A stretch of DNA of 64,000 nucleotides from Acinetobacter albensis. GTDB taxonomy: Bacteria > Pseudomonadota > Gammaproteobacteria > Pseudomonadales > Moraxellaceae. The notes beneath the pieces were generated by a model. That model saw nothing but the letters and a program-made list of their open reading frames with translations. It was not told the origin of the DNA and did not search any database. Location: contig NZ_FMBK01000015.1 in assembly GCF_900095025.1 (NCBI RefSeq), positions 31,615 to 95,614 on the forward strand, written 5' to 3'. Position numbers and translations under genes: made by a program. This document shows positions 50,629 through 57,833 of this stretch, piece after piece; positions within the stretch are counted from its first letter, which is position 1, and each line of letters begins with the position of its first letter.

Positions 50629-52272
50629 ATGTATTTATATACTGATTTTGATCAGCAACTCATCAATGAACGTGTTGCTCAATTCCGTGACCAAACAGAA
50701 CGTTATTTAGCGGGTAAATTGACGGAAGAAGAATATCGTCCATTACGTCTGCAAAACGGGTTATATATTCAGCGTTATGCGCCTATGCTTCGTATTGCTG
50801 TGCCTTATGGACTGATGAATGCTCATCAGCTTCGCAAAATTGCACAGTTAGCACAAGATTATGACCGTGGTTATGCACATGTTTCAACCCGTCAAAATAT
50901 TCAATTTAACTGGTCAGCTTTAGAAAATGTACCAGATATGTTGGCAGAACTTGCAACTGTTCAAATGCATGCGATTCAAACATCGGGTAACTGTATTCGT
51001 AATACTACAACTGACCAATATGCGGGTGTGGTTGCAGGTGAAGTTGCGGATCCGCGTCCAACTTGTGAATTGATCCGTCAGTGGTCAACCTTTCATCCAG
51101 AGTTTGCTTTTTTACCGCGTAAATTTAAAATCGCGGTCTCTGCATTGGCTGAAACTGATCGTGCCGCAGTTTCATTTCATGATATTGGTGTCTATATCGT
51201 GAAAAATGACGCAGGTGAAATTGGTTATAAAATTAAAGTGGGTGGTGGTTTAGGTCGTACCCCAGTGATTGGTAGCTTTATTCGTGATTTCTTGCCACGT
51301 GAAGATTTAATTGCTTACTTAGAAGCTGTACTACGTGTGTATAACCTACATGGGCGCCGTGATAATAAATATAAAGCACGAATCAAAATTTTAGTAAAAG
51401 CTTTAACGCCAGCAGTATTTGCTGAAAAAGTAGAAGCTGAATTTGCCCATACGATTCAGACTTTAAAAATTCAGCCTGAAATCTTGAAAAAATTGGATGA
51501 AGAATTTACGCCCTTTGATTATCAAGCTTATGCTGATGAAGATTTCACTGAACAGTTTGCGGCTAATCCTAAATTCAAACAGTGGTTCAATATCAACACC
51601 AATCCGCATAAGGTGACAGGCTACCGCATTGTGACTATTTCCCTGAAACGTGCGGGTATTGCACCAGGTGATATGACTGTTGAAGAAATGAACCTGATTG
51701 CAGATTTAGCAGATCAGTATACTTTTGGTGAACTTCGTACCACACATGAACAAAATATTTCATTGGTTGATGTGCCGCAAAAAGACTTATTTGAATTATG
51801 GACAATTCTTGAAAAAAATAACCTTGCCCGTGCACATATTGGTTTTATCACCGATATTATTTGTTGCCCAGGGGGTGATTTCTGTTCATTGGCAAATGCG
51901 AAATCAATTCCCATTTCAGAAGCCATTTCACGTCGTTTTGATGACCTAGATACTGTATATAACTTGGGTCATTTAGATCTGAATATTTCAGGATGTATGA
52001 ACGCCTGCGGTCACCACCATGTCGGTAATATTGGTATTTTGGGTGTCGATAAAAAAGGTGCTGAATTCTACCAAATTACTTTAGGTGGTCATGCCGACCA
52101 TGATGCATCAATTGGTGATATTTTAGGGCCATCATTTGCAGCCGATCGTGTGCCTGATGTGGTTGAAGAGATTTTAAATACTTATTTAGACCTTCGAAAC
52201 GAGGGTGAAGAATTTATTGAAACGTATCGCCGTGTCGGCATTCAACCTTTTAAGGAGCGTGCATATGCTTAA
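50629..52272 (+). CDS. cysI: Sulfite reductase hemoprotein-type nitrite/sulfite reductase
   Basis: This siroheme and 4Fe-4S enzyme reduces sulfite to sulfide for cysteine synthesis. The 547 residues show two ferredoxin-like half-domains (QTSGNCIRNTTTDQYAGV in the first) and the cluster/siroheme cysteines in CCPGGDFCSLANA and LNISGCMNACGHHHVGNIG. Because DUF934 follows directly and no cysJ flavoprotein is present, it is probably an assimilatory sulfite reductase fed by another electron donor. Confidence 0.92.
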   Translation: MYLYTDFDQQLINERVAQFRDQTERYLAGKLTEEEYRPLRLQNGLYIQRYAPMLRIAVPYGLMNAHQLRKIAQLAQDYDRGYAHVSTRQNIQFNWSALENVPDMLAELATVQMHAIQTSGNCIRNTTTDQYAGVVAGEVADPRPTCELIRQWSTFHPEFAFLPRKFKIAVSALAETDRAAVSFHDIGVYIVKNDAGEIGYKIKVGGGLGRTPVIGSFIRDFLPREDLIAYLEAVLRVYNLHGRRDNKYKARIKILVKALTPAVFAEKVEAEFAHTIQTLKIQPEILKKLDEEFTPFDYQAYADEDFTEQFAANPKFKQWFNINTNPHKVTGYRIVTISLKRAGIAPGDMTVEEMNLIADLADQYTFGELRTTHEQNISLVDVPQKDLFELWTILEKNNLARAHIGFITDIICCPGGDFCSLANAKSIPISEAISRRFDDLDTVYNLGHLDLNISGCMNACGHHHVGNIGILGVDKKGAEFYQITLGGHADHDASIGDILGPSFAADRVPDVVEEILNTYLDLRNEGEEFIETYRRVGIQPFKERAYA

Positions 52273-52750
52273 TACCGCATTACAAGTGCTCTCTAAAGAA
52301 GGCACAATTACAGACAACACTTATCAGTTAATTGCTGAAGATGGGATTTTGCCACAAGGTGATGTTGTTTTAACAACAGCTCAATTGGATCAATTGGAAA
52401 ATGTCCAAGGCAAAAAAGCCTTATACATTACTGTGGATGATTCGCCTGAAGTGAATGAATTTCCACTTGATCAATTTGATACTATCTTGATTGAGTTTGC
52501 GGGCTTTAACGATGGACGTGGTTATTCATTTGCAGCACTTTTACGCCGTCAAGGATATCAAGGAGAGCTTCGTGCGACAGGCGATATTTTTAAAGATGTC
52601 TTAAATTATTTGAAGCGTTCTGGCTTTGATAGTTTTGTGGTGAAAGAAGGTAAAGATATTGTTGAAGCTGCTGCGGGTTTAAATGATTTTAAACATCCTT
52701 ATCAAGCATCAACTGCAGTTACTCAAGCGAGTTATCAAACAGGGGCTTAA
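52265..52750 (+). CDS. DUF934 protein, CysI partner
   Basis: The 162-residue protein belongs to DUF934, nearly always encoded right after a sulfite reductase. Features are LDQFDTILIEFAGFNDGRGYSFAALLRRQGYQGELRATGDIF, with the family motif FNDGRGYS. I use the ATG at 52265, with a good GGAG site; the stop of cysI overlaps it by 8 bp. The molecular role is unknown, perhaps an electron-transfer or assembly partner. Confidence 0.88.
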   Translation: MLNTALQVLSKEGTITDNTYQLIAEDGILPQGDVVLTTAQLDQLENVQGKKALYITVDDSPEVNEFPLDQFDTILIEFAGFNDGRGYSFAALLRRQGYQGELRATGDIFKDVLNYLKRSGFDSFVVKEGKDIVEAAAGLNDFKHPYQASTAVTQASYQTGA

Positions 52751-52769
52751 GTACCTTTAAGTCGAACAT

Positions 52770-52798
52770 AAAAAAGCCGTCTGGATGTCGGCTTTTTT
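52770..52798 (+). terminator. Terminator after the cysI operon
   Basis: AAAAAGCCG and CGGCTTTTTT with a nine-base loop. Confidence 0.82.
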
Positions 52799-52815
52799 AT
52801 TTTTAAAAGAAAATA

Positions 52816-53262
52816 TTACATGTCTTCTAGTTGGCAATTCACCATCCATTTCACTCCAAATTGGTCGGTAAAAGCACCATATAGCGCACCCCAAAAAGCC
52901 TTTTCCAGAGGCATTTCGACTTGACCGTGAATAGATAAAGCATTGAATAAGCGTTGTGCTTCTGCTTGCTCACTGGCATCTAAATTAATCGAAATATAGT
53001 GATTAGTGCCTTTGGTAAAGACAGTATTTACTGCACAGAATTGTTCATGAATATCAGAAGCCATCAGTACCGTATATTCATTAATCGGCAATGATACATG
53101 GAGTACGGCATTCTTTTCGGTTTCAGAAAGATGGACACCTTCCTCAGGTGGTAGATCGCCATAACGCGTGATGACGGAAAATTCTCCACCAAACACTGAT
53201 TTATAAAAAGTGAAAGCAGCTTCGGCTTCACCTTGAAAATTAAGATAGTGATTGAGTTGCAT
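52816..53262 (-). CDS. VOC/PhnB-like glyoxalase-fold protein
   Basis: This is a 148-residue protein of the PhnB/3-demethylubiquinone-methyltransferase-like VOC group: MQLNHYLNFQGEAEAAFTFYKSVFGGE at the start (read in part) and a late WGALYGAFTDQFGVKWMVN. PhnB homologues lack a known activity. It is a monocistronic gene, convergent with the cysI operon. Confidence 0.85.
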   Translation of the reverse strand: MQLNHYLNFQGEAEAAFTFYKSVFGGEFSVITRYGDLPPEEGVHLSETEKNAVLHVSLPINEYTVLMASDIHEQFCAVNTVFTKGTNHYISINLDASEQAEAQRLFNALSIHGQVEMPLEKAFWGALYGAFTDQFGVKWMVNCQLEDM

Positions 53263-53344
53263 GTCTAATTATCCATTTTATTGTTTTTTGAGTGTTCCAA
53301 TTTAACAGGCTCAGACTGAAACCTTAATAAAAAAATGTAAAGAT

Positions 53345-53375
53345 AAAAAATCCCTCTATTTGAGAGGGATTTTTT
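53345..53375 (-). terminator. Intrinsic terminator after the thiolase
   Basis: AAAAAATCCCTCT pairs with AGAGGGATTTTTT; works on the minus strand. Confidence 0.9.
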
Positions 53376-53397
53376 ATCTTGTTCTACAACAAGCGAT

Positions 53398-54573
53398 TTA
53401 AAGGATTTCGATTGCTACAGCAGTCGCTTCACCACCACCAATACACAAAGCAGCAATCCCTTTTTTGCCGCCTGTACGTTTTAAAGCATGGATCAAGGTT
53501 AAGATAATACGTGAACCTGTTGAACCGACTGGGTGACCTAATGCGCAAGCACCACCGTTAATATTGACTTTGGCTGGATCAAGTTTGAAGTCATCGATTG
53601 GGCACATGGTGACCATGGCAAATGCTTCATTGATTTCCCAAAGATCAACCTCTTGTGCGTTCCAACCGGTTTTGCTTAGAACTTTTTCAATTGCACCTAC
53701 AGGGGCAATGGTAAATTCTGAAGGGTGTTGTGAGTTTGATGCATAAGCCAAAATTTTTGCTAATGGCTTTAAGCCTTTTGCTGTCGCATTTTCAGCAGAA
53801 GTTAAGACTAAAGCAGATGCACCATCTGAAATAGAGCTAGCATTGGCTGCTGTAATCGTGCCATCTTTAGCAAAAGCTGGGCGTAAAGATGGAATTTTTG
53901 CAATATTCGCATTGAAAGGCTGTTCATCTTTATCAACAACCACATCACCTTTGCGTGTTGAAATAGTCACAGGAACAATTTCATTTGCAAAATAACCTTC
54001 ATTCACTGCAGTTTGAGCACGTTCTAATGAACGAATTGCAAATGCATCCATCTGCTCACGTGTATAACCACGTGTATTTGCCATGTCTTGGGCAAAAGAA
54101 CCCATTAAACGACCTGTTTCAGCATCTTCTAATCCATCAAGAAACATATGGTCTTTAATTTCGCCATGACCCATACGAAAACCACCACGTGCTTTAGGCA
54201 AAACATAAGGTGCGTTGGTCATTGATTCCATGCCGCCTGCAACTACAATTTCAGCAGAACCCGCTTTAATCATATCAGCAGCTTGCATCACTGCTTTCAT
54301 GCCTGAACCACAAAGTTTATTAATGGTGACTGCACCTGTTGAATCAGGCAAGCCTGCTTGACGCATTGCTTGACGAGCAGGACCTTGTTTTAATCCAGCA
54401 GGAAGCACACAACCCATAATAACTTCATGAACATCTGTAGGTTGTAATCCTGAGCGTGCGATAGCTTCTTTAATAGAGGCTGCACCAAGTTCAGGTGCTG
54501 TGACATTGGCTAAGCTTCCTTGAAAACCGCCCATTGCTGTACGTGCACCATTTACAATTACGATGTCTGTCAT
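53398..54573 (-). CDS. Acetyl-CoA C-acetyltransferase
   Basis: This 391-residue biosynthetic-type thiolase (AtoB/PhaA group) condenses two acetyl-CoA to acetoacetyl-CoA or reverses it. Nucleophile Cys88 is in INKLCGSGMKAV, the His motif is GGACALGHPVGSTGS and the second Cys is in ALCIGGGEATAVAIE. No phaB or phaC is next to it, so a general ketone-body or amino-acid role is as likely as PHA synthesis. It is distinct from the beta-oxidation thiolase at 42.6 kb. Confidence 0.93.
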   Translation of the reverse strand: MTDIVIVNGARTAMGGFQGSLANVTAPELGAASIKEAIARSGLQPTDVHEVIMGCVLPAGLKQGPARQAMRQAGLPDSTGAVTINKLCGSGMKAVMQAADMIKAGSAEIVVAGGMESMTNAPYVLPKARGGFRMGHGEIKDHMFLDGLEDAETGRLMGSFAQDMANTRGYTREQMDAFAIRSLERAQTAVNEGYFANEIVPVTISTRKGDVVVDKDEQPFNANIAKIPSLRPAFAKDGTITAANASSISDGASALVLTSAENATAKGLKPLAKILAYASNSQHPSEFTIAPVGAIEKVLSKTGWNAQEVDLWEINEAFAMVTMCPIDDFKLDPAKVNINGGACALGHPVGSTGSRIILTLIHALKRTGGKKGIAALCIGGGEATAVAIEIL

Positions 54574-54688
54574 TGTTATATCTCCGTGATTGACTTTTCT
54601 AGTGGATTATTTTTCCAACTTAAGCAGTATATTGAAAAATCCACAGGAATAAAGGCTGATTGTTCTTCAGCTTTGGACTGATGGGTTC

Positions 54689-55210
54689 TTAGCAATTCAC
54701 TGAATGTTCAACACGGATATGTCCCATACGGCTCAATACAACCTTAGAGTGAGTGACTTGATCGCTAGAACAATAATAAAAGCTGCCATTTGAACCATTC
54801 GGCAGACCATTACTTGCTTGAAAGGTTAGACTTGGGATACTTAAAGTTCCTCGCCAATCAAGATTGCCATATTTCAAATTTATGGCACGTGTGAAAATAA
54901 TTTTTTCATCTACATCGACTTGTCTATTTTTATTGATATCCATAAAACCAAGGTAGCCTGAGTTCCAGCTATTGGCTTGGCAATTTAAACCATCTGCACT
55001 TGGACAAATCACCACATTATTATGTTGAATCGCGGCATGATTTTTGGCCATGTGCATACTCATGATCAAATTGTGGGTGGTGCTTTTAATTTCTTGTTTT
55101 GCCAGTAATCCATGAAAATGGGGCAGTGCTATCGTTGTAATAATAGCTAAAATAGTGATTGTGACGATAAGTTCAATCAGGGTAAACGCTTTTATTTGTC
55201 TAAAAAACAT
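54689..55210 (-). CDS. Type IV pseudopilin, GspH/FimT-like
   Basis: The prepilin signal KAFTLIELIVTITILAI sits at residues 7-23, with Glu5 of the mature protein present. The residue before the cleavage site is Ala instead of the usual Gly. The 173-residue body is a GspH/FimT domain with two cysteine pairs and an acidic loop (DINKNRQVDVDEK) resembling a calcium site. It stands alone, without the fimU-pilVWXY1Y2E cluster, and is probably a minor pilin of the type IV pilus (DNA uptake). Confidence 0.82.
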   Translation of the reverse strand: MFFRQIKAFTLIELIVTITILAIITTIALPHFHGLLAKQEIKSTTHNLIMSMHMAKNHAAIQHNNVVICPSADGLNCQANSWNSGYLGFMDINKNRQVDVDEKIIFTRAINLKYGNLDWRGTLSIPSLTFQASNGLPNGSNGSFYYCSSDQVTHSKVVLSRMGHIRVEHSVNC

Positions 55211-55468
55211 ACAAACAGCCTTCTAAGGTATTTATTTTAAGTGGTTTGTGTTATTAATATTTTGTTTTTAATAGTTTTTTTAAGAATACGATTTATTACT
55301 TCATTTTTAATAAAACTGTTAAAATAAATTGCAAGTGACAATAAGCTATTCACAACAAAAAATTGAGTAAAAAATTACCGAATTACAACGGAAATTGTAA
55401 GTAATTTTGTCAATAATTCACTTGATTAAAATTATCAAGCACTTGGAAAAAATAAAGTGCTTGTATGA
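55211..55468. other. Long upstream region of ompA
   Basis: AT-rich, with no gene. It holds one arm (55342-55353) of a 12-bp inverted repeat whose other arm lies in the ompA promoter. Confidence 0.5.
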
Positions 55469-55486
55469 TTGACAGTGAATAGCTTA
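55342..55486. repeat. 12-bp inverted repeat flanking 121 bp before ompA
   Basis: TAAGCTATTCAC (55342-55353) and GTGAATAGCTTA (55475-55486) are perfect inverted copies. The second arm starts right after the TTGACA of the ompA promoter. It may be a looping regulator site. Confidence 0.6.
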
Positions 55487-55496
55487 AGAATAAAAC
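55469..55496 (+). promoter_or_regulatory. Probable ompA promoter
   Basis: TTGACA (55469-55474), 16 bp, then TAAAAC (55491-55496) as a weak -10. It predicts a leader of about 80 nt, ending in a strong GGAGG site 7 bp before the ATG. Confidence 0.55.
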
Positions 55497-55581
55497 TGGG
55501 GTATAAGAAAGCCTATCTCAGAAATAGTCAAATTTTAGGCTTAAGTTTGAACAACAATTGTTATCTCTGGAGGATAAATCC

Positions 55582-56628
55582 ATGAAAATGAGTCGTATTG
55601 CATTGGCAATGCTTGTAGCTGCTCCTTTAGCTGCTGCAAACGCGGGCGTAACTGTTACTCCATTAATGCTTGGTTATACATTCCAAGATTCGCAACACAA
55701 CAACAGCCGTGGCAACTTAACCAACAGTGGTCAAGAGCTTCAAGACGATTTATTCGTTGGTGCTGCACTTGGTGTTGAATTAACTCCATGGTTAGGTTTT
55801 GAAGCTGAATATAACCAAGTTAAGGGTGATTCAGATTTCAATCAAGGCGAATATAAACAAACTCAAATCAATGGTAACTTTTATGCTACTTCTGATTTGA
55901 TTACTAAAAACTATGACAGCAAAATCAAACCTTACGTATTGCTAGGTGCTGGTCACTATAAGTATGAGCTTGATAGCGCTGCTGGTCGTGATACACGTGG
56001 TCTTGAAGAAGAAGGTACTTTAGGTAATGCAGGTCTTGGTGCTTTCTGGCGCTTAAACGATGCTTTATCTTTACGTACAGAAGCTCGTGCTACTTATAAC
56101 ATCGATGAAGATTTCTGGAACTATACAGCTCTAGCTGGTCTTAACGTAGTTCTTGGTGGTCACTTGAAACCAGCTGCTCCTGTAGTTGAAGTTGCTCCAG
56201 TTGAACCTGTAGCTCCAGTTCAACCAGCTCCACAAGAGTTGACTGAAGACCTTAACATGGAACTTCGTGTGTTCTTTGATACAAATAAATCAAACATCAA
56301 AGATCAATACAAGCCAGAAATTGCTAAAGTTGCTGAAAAGTTAGTTGAATATCCAAACGCTACTGCTCGCATCGAAGGTCATACAGACAACACTGGTCCA
56401 CGTGCATTGAATGAACGTTTATCTTTGGCTCGTGCTAACTCTGTTAAATCTTCACTTGTAAATGAATACAATGTAGATCCAGCTCGTTTGTCTACTCAAG
56501 GTTTTGCTTGGGATCAACCGATTGCTGACAACAAAACTAAAGAAGGCCGTGCTATGAACCGTCGTGTATTCGCGACAATTTCTGGTAGCCGTACAGTTAT
56601 TGCACAACCTACAGCTCAAGCTCAATAA
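55582..56628 (+). CDS. ompA: Outer membrane protein OmpA (Omp38)
   Basis: OmpA is a major outer membrane protein joining the envelope to peptidoglycan. The ATG at 55582 follows GGAGG and gives the signal peptide [20 protein letters not shown]. An eight-strand barrel (about 22-190) is followed by a proline-rich hinge ([16 protein letters not shown]) and the OmpA C-terminal domain with [24 protein letters not shown] and [10 protein letters not shown], holding the peptidoglycan-binding Asp and Arg. The protein is 348 residues with high-expression codons. Confidence 0.96.
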   Translation: MKMSRIALAMLVAAPLAAANAGVTVTPLMLGYTFQDSQHNNSRGNLTNSGQELQDDLFVGAALGVELTPWLGFEAEYNQVKGDSDFNQGEYKQTQINGNFYATSDLITKNYDSKIKPYVLLGAGHYKYELDSAAGRDTRGLEEEGTLGNAGLGAFWRLNDALSLRTEARATYNIDEDFWNYTALAGLNVVLGGHLKPAAPVVEVAPVEPVAPVQPAPQELTEDLNMELRVFFDTNKSNIKDQYKPEIAKVAEKLVEYPNATARIEGHTDNTGPRALNERLSLARANSVKSSLVNEYNVDPARLSTQGFAWDQPIADNKTKEGRAMNRRVFATISGSRTVIAQPTAQAQ

Positions 56629-56649
56629 TTTATTATTGAATTGATCGAG

Positions 56650-56677
56650 AAAAAGCAGCCGTAAGGCTGCTTTTTTT
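56650..56677 (+). terminator. Intrinsic terminator after ompA
   Basis: AAAAAGCAGCC-GTAA-GGCTGCTTTTT with T tract. The 290 bp that follow up to kbp are very AT-rich and show no gene. Confidence 0.92.
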
Positions 56678-56970
56678 ATAAGAAAAAATGATCAGATCAT
56701 CAATTTTTATTTGCAAAAAATAATTTTAATCAAGCTAATGATGTCTTAAATACTCTTATTTATGACGAATATATAATGATGGATAAGTTTTAAAGTGGGT
56801 TAAGAAGAAATTTTCAAATTCGAATATTATATTAATAAATAAAATTACTAAATTTTCAATTACATATAATTACGTTTAATTTACTAAAGACAACCTTTCT
56901 CGTCACAAATTTTAGGTATAAAAAAGAGCAGACTTTTTAATTGCACTTATAAAAACTACGGAGAAATATA

Positions 56971-57444
56971 ATGGGTCTTTTTGATTTTGTAAAAGGTATT
57001 GGTAAAAAGAATACAGCACCAGCTGAACAGCAAGCCGCTCCAACGACACCAGCAGAACCTTCTGCGCAAGAAATTGCGAATAAGTTGCTGGGTCATATTA
57101 AAGCTTTAGGTTTACCTGTAACAGGTTTGTCAGTCACTTATAATGGGGCTTCTGATTTAGCGACTGTAAAAGGACAAGTCCAAACTCAGGCAGATCGTGA
57201 AAAAATTATTTTAGCTGTCGGAAATGTTGATCATGTTGCACAAGTTGATGATCAGATGACAGTGGCGACACCAGAACCAGAAAGTAAGTTTTATACTGTT
57301 AAGTCTGGTGATAATTTATCTAAAATTTCAAAAGAATTTTATGGTGACAGTAACCAATATAATAAAATTTTTGAAGCAAACCGTCCTTTGTTAAAAAATG
57401 CAGATGATATTTTTCCAGGACAAGTCCTTCGAATTCCTGCTTAA
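56971..57444 (+). CDS. kbp: BON and LysM domain potassium-binding protein Kbp
   Basis: Kbp (YgaU) is a cytoplasmic potassium sensor. The N terminus MGLFDFVKGIGKK matches E. coli YgaU. A BON domain (about 35-95, ATVKGQVQTQADREKIILAV and VDDQM) precedes a LysM domain (about 106-157, FYTVKSGDNLSKISKEFYG to PGQVLRIPA). GGAG precedes the ATG. The Tn7-like element begins about 84 bp after its stop, so kbp is the likely attachment gene. Confidence 0.92.
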   Translation: MGLFDFVKGIGKKNTAPAEQQAAPTTPAEPSAQEIANKLLGHIKALGLPVTGLSVTYNGASDLATVKGQVQTQADREKIILAVGNVDHVAQVDDQMTVATPEPESKFYTVKSGDNLSKISKEFYGDSNQYNKIFEANRPLLKNADDIFPGQVLRIPA

Positions 57445-57511
57445 ACAGTAAGTATTCGCTTAGAGTAATTTTGCTTTTAATGTTTATTTCTAAATGATAA
57501 AAATAAGTAAT

Positions 57512-57539
57512 AAAAAACCGACATAGATGTCGGTTTTTT
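57512..57539 (+). terminator. kbp terminator, overlapping the predicted transposon end
   Basis: AAAAAACCGACAT and ATGTCGGTTTTTT are perfect 13-bp arms around AG. It should end kbp transcription. Its right arm (from TGTCGG at 57528) is also the only TGT close to the TnsB-type repeats, hence a candidate transposon terminus. Confidence 0.85.
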
Positions 57540-57549
57540 ATCGAACGTA

Positions 57550-57678
57550 AGACGACAAATGAAATTTCATTTTTCAAAGATATATTCAATAGCTTACGTA
57601 TAAGTACGACTTTTAGAATTTCATTAAACGACATATAAGTTTTCATAAATTATAGAAAACGTCATATAACTTTTCATT
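57550..57678 (+). repeat. Four 22-bp repeats, probable TnsB-binding sites
   Basis: Copies are at 57550-57571, 57604-57625, 57626-57647 and 57657-57678, all in the same orientation. Consensus is NNACGACATATAANTTTTCATT, with invariant AC-G-x-C near the start and TTTCAT near the end. Two copies abut directly and the others are spaced by 32 and 9 bp. This matches the irregular arrays at Tn7-like ends. Confidence 0.8.
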
Positions 57679-57713
57679 TATTGGTTTTTATTAGAGTTCT
57701 TACAAAAGTCAAA

Positions 57714-57744
57714 AAACGATCACTCATTGGTAATAAAATGAGTG
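57714..57744 (-). terminator. Terminator of the tns operon
   Basis: CACTCATT pairs with AATGAGTG (57721-57744); on the minus strand ATCG and six Ts follow. It lies 90 bp after the tniQ stop. Confidence 0.75.
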
Positions 57745-57833
57745 TTGAAAGTCACTTTTTTTGGGGGGAGAAGGAGAGGACACTTTCATTGTGATTTCAA
57801 TACAGCTCAAAAAATGACTTATGCAAAACTCTA

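Noticed and set aside
57604..57678. Short repeated units that could look like a CRISPR array
   Set aside because: Repeats are 22 bp with imperfect copies, spacings of 0 and 9 bp, no unique spacers and no cas genes; they fit TnsB sites.
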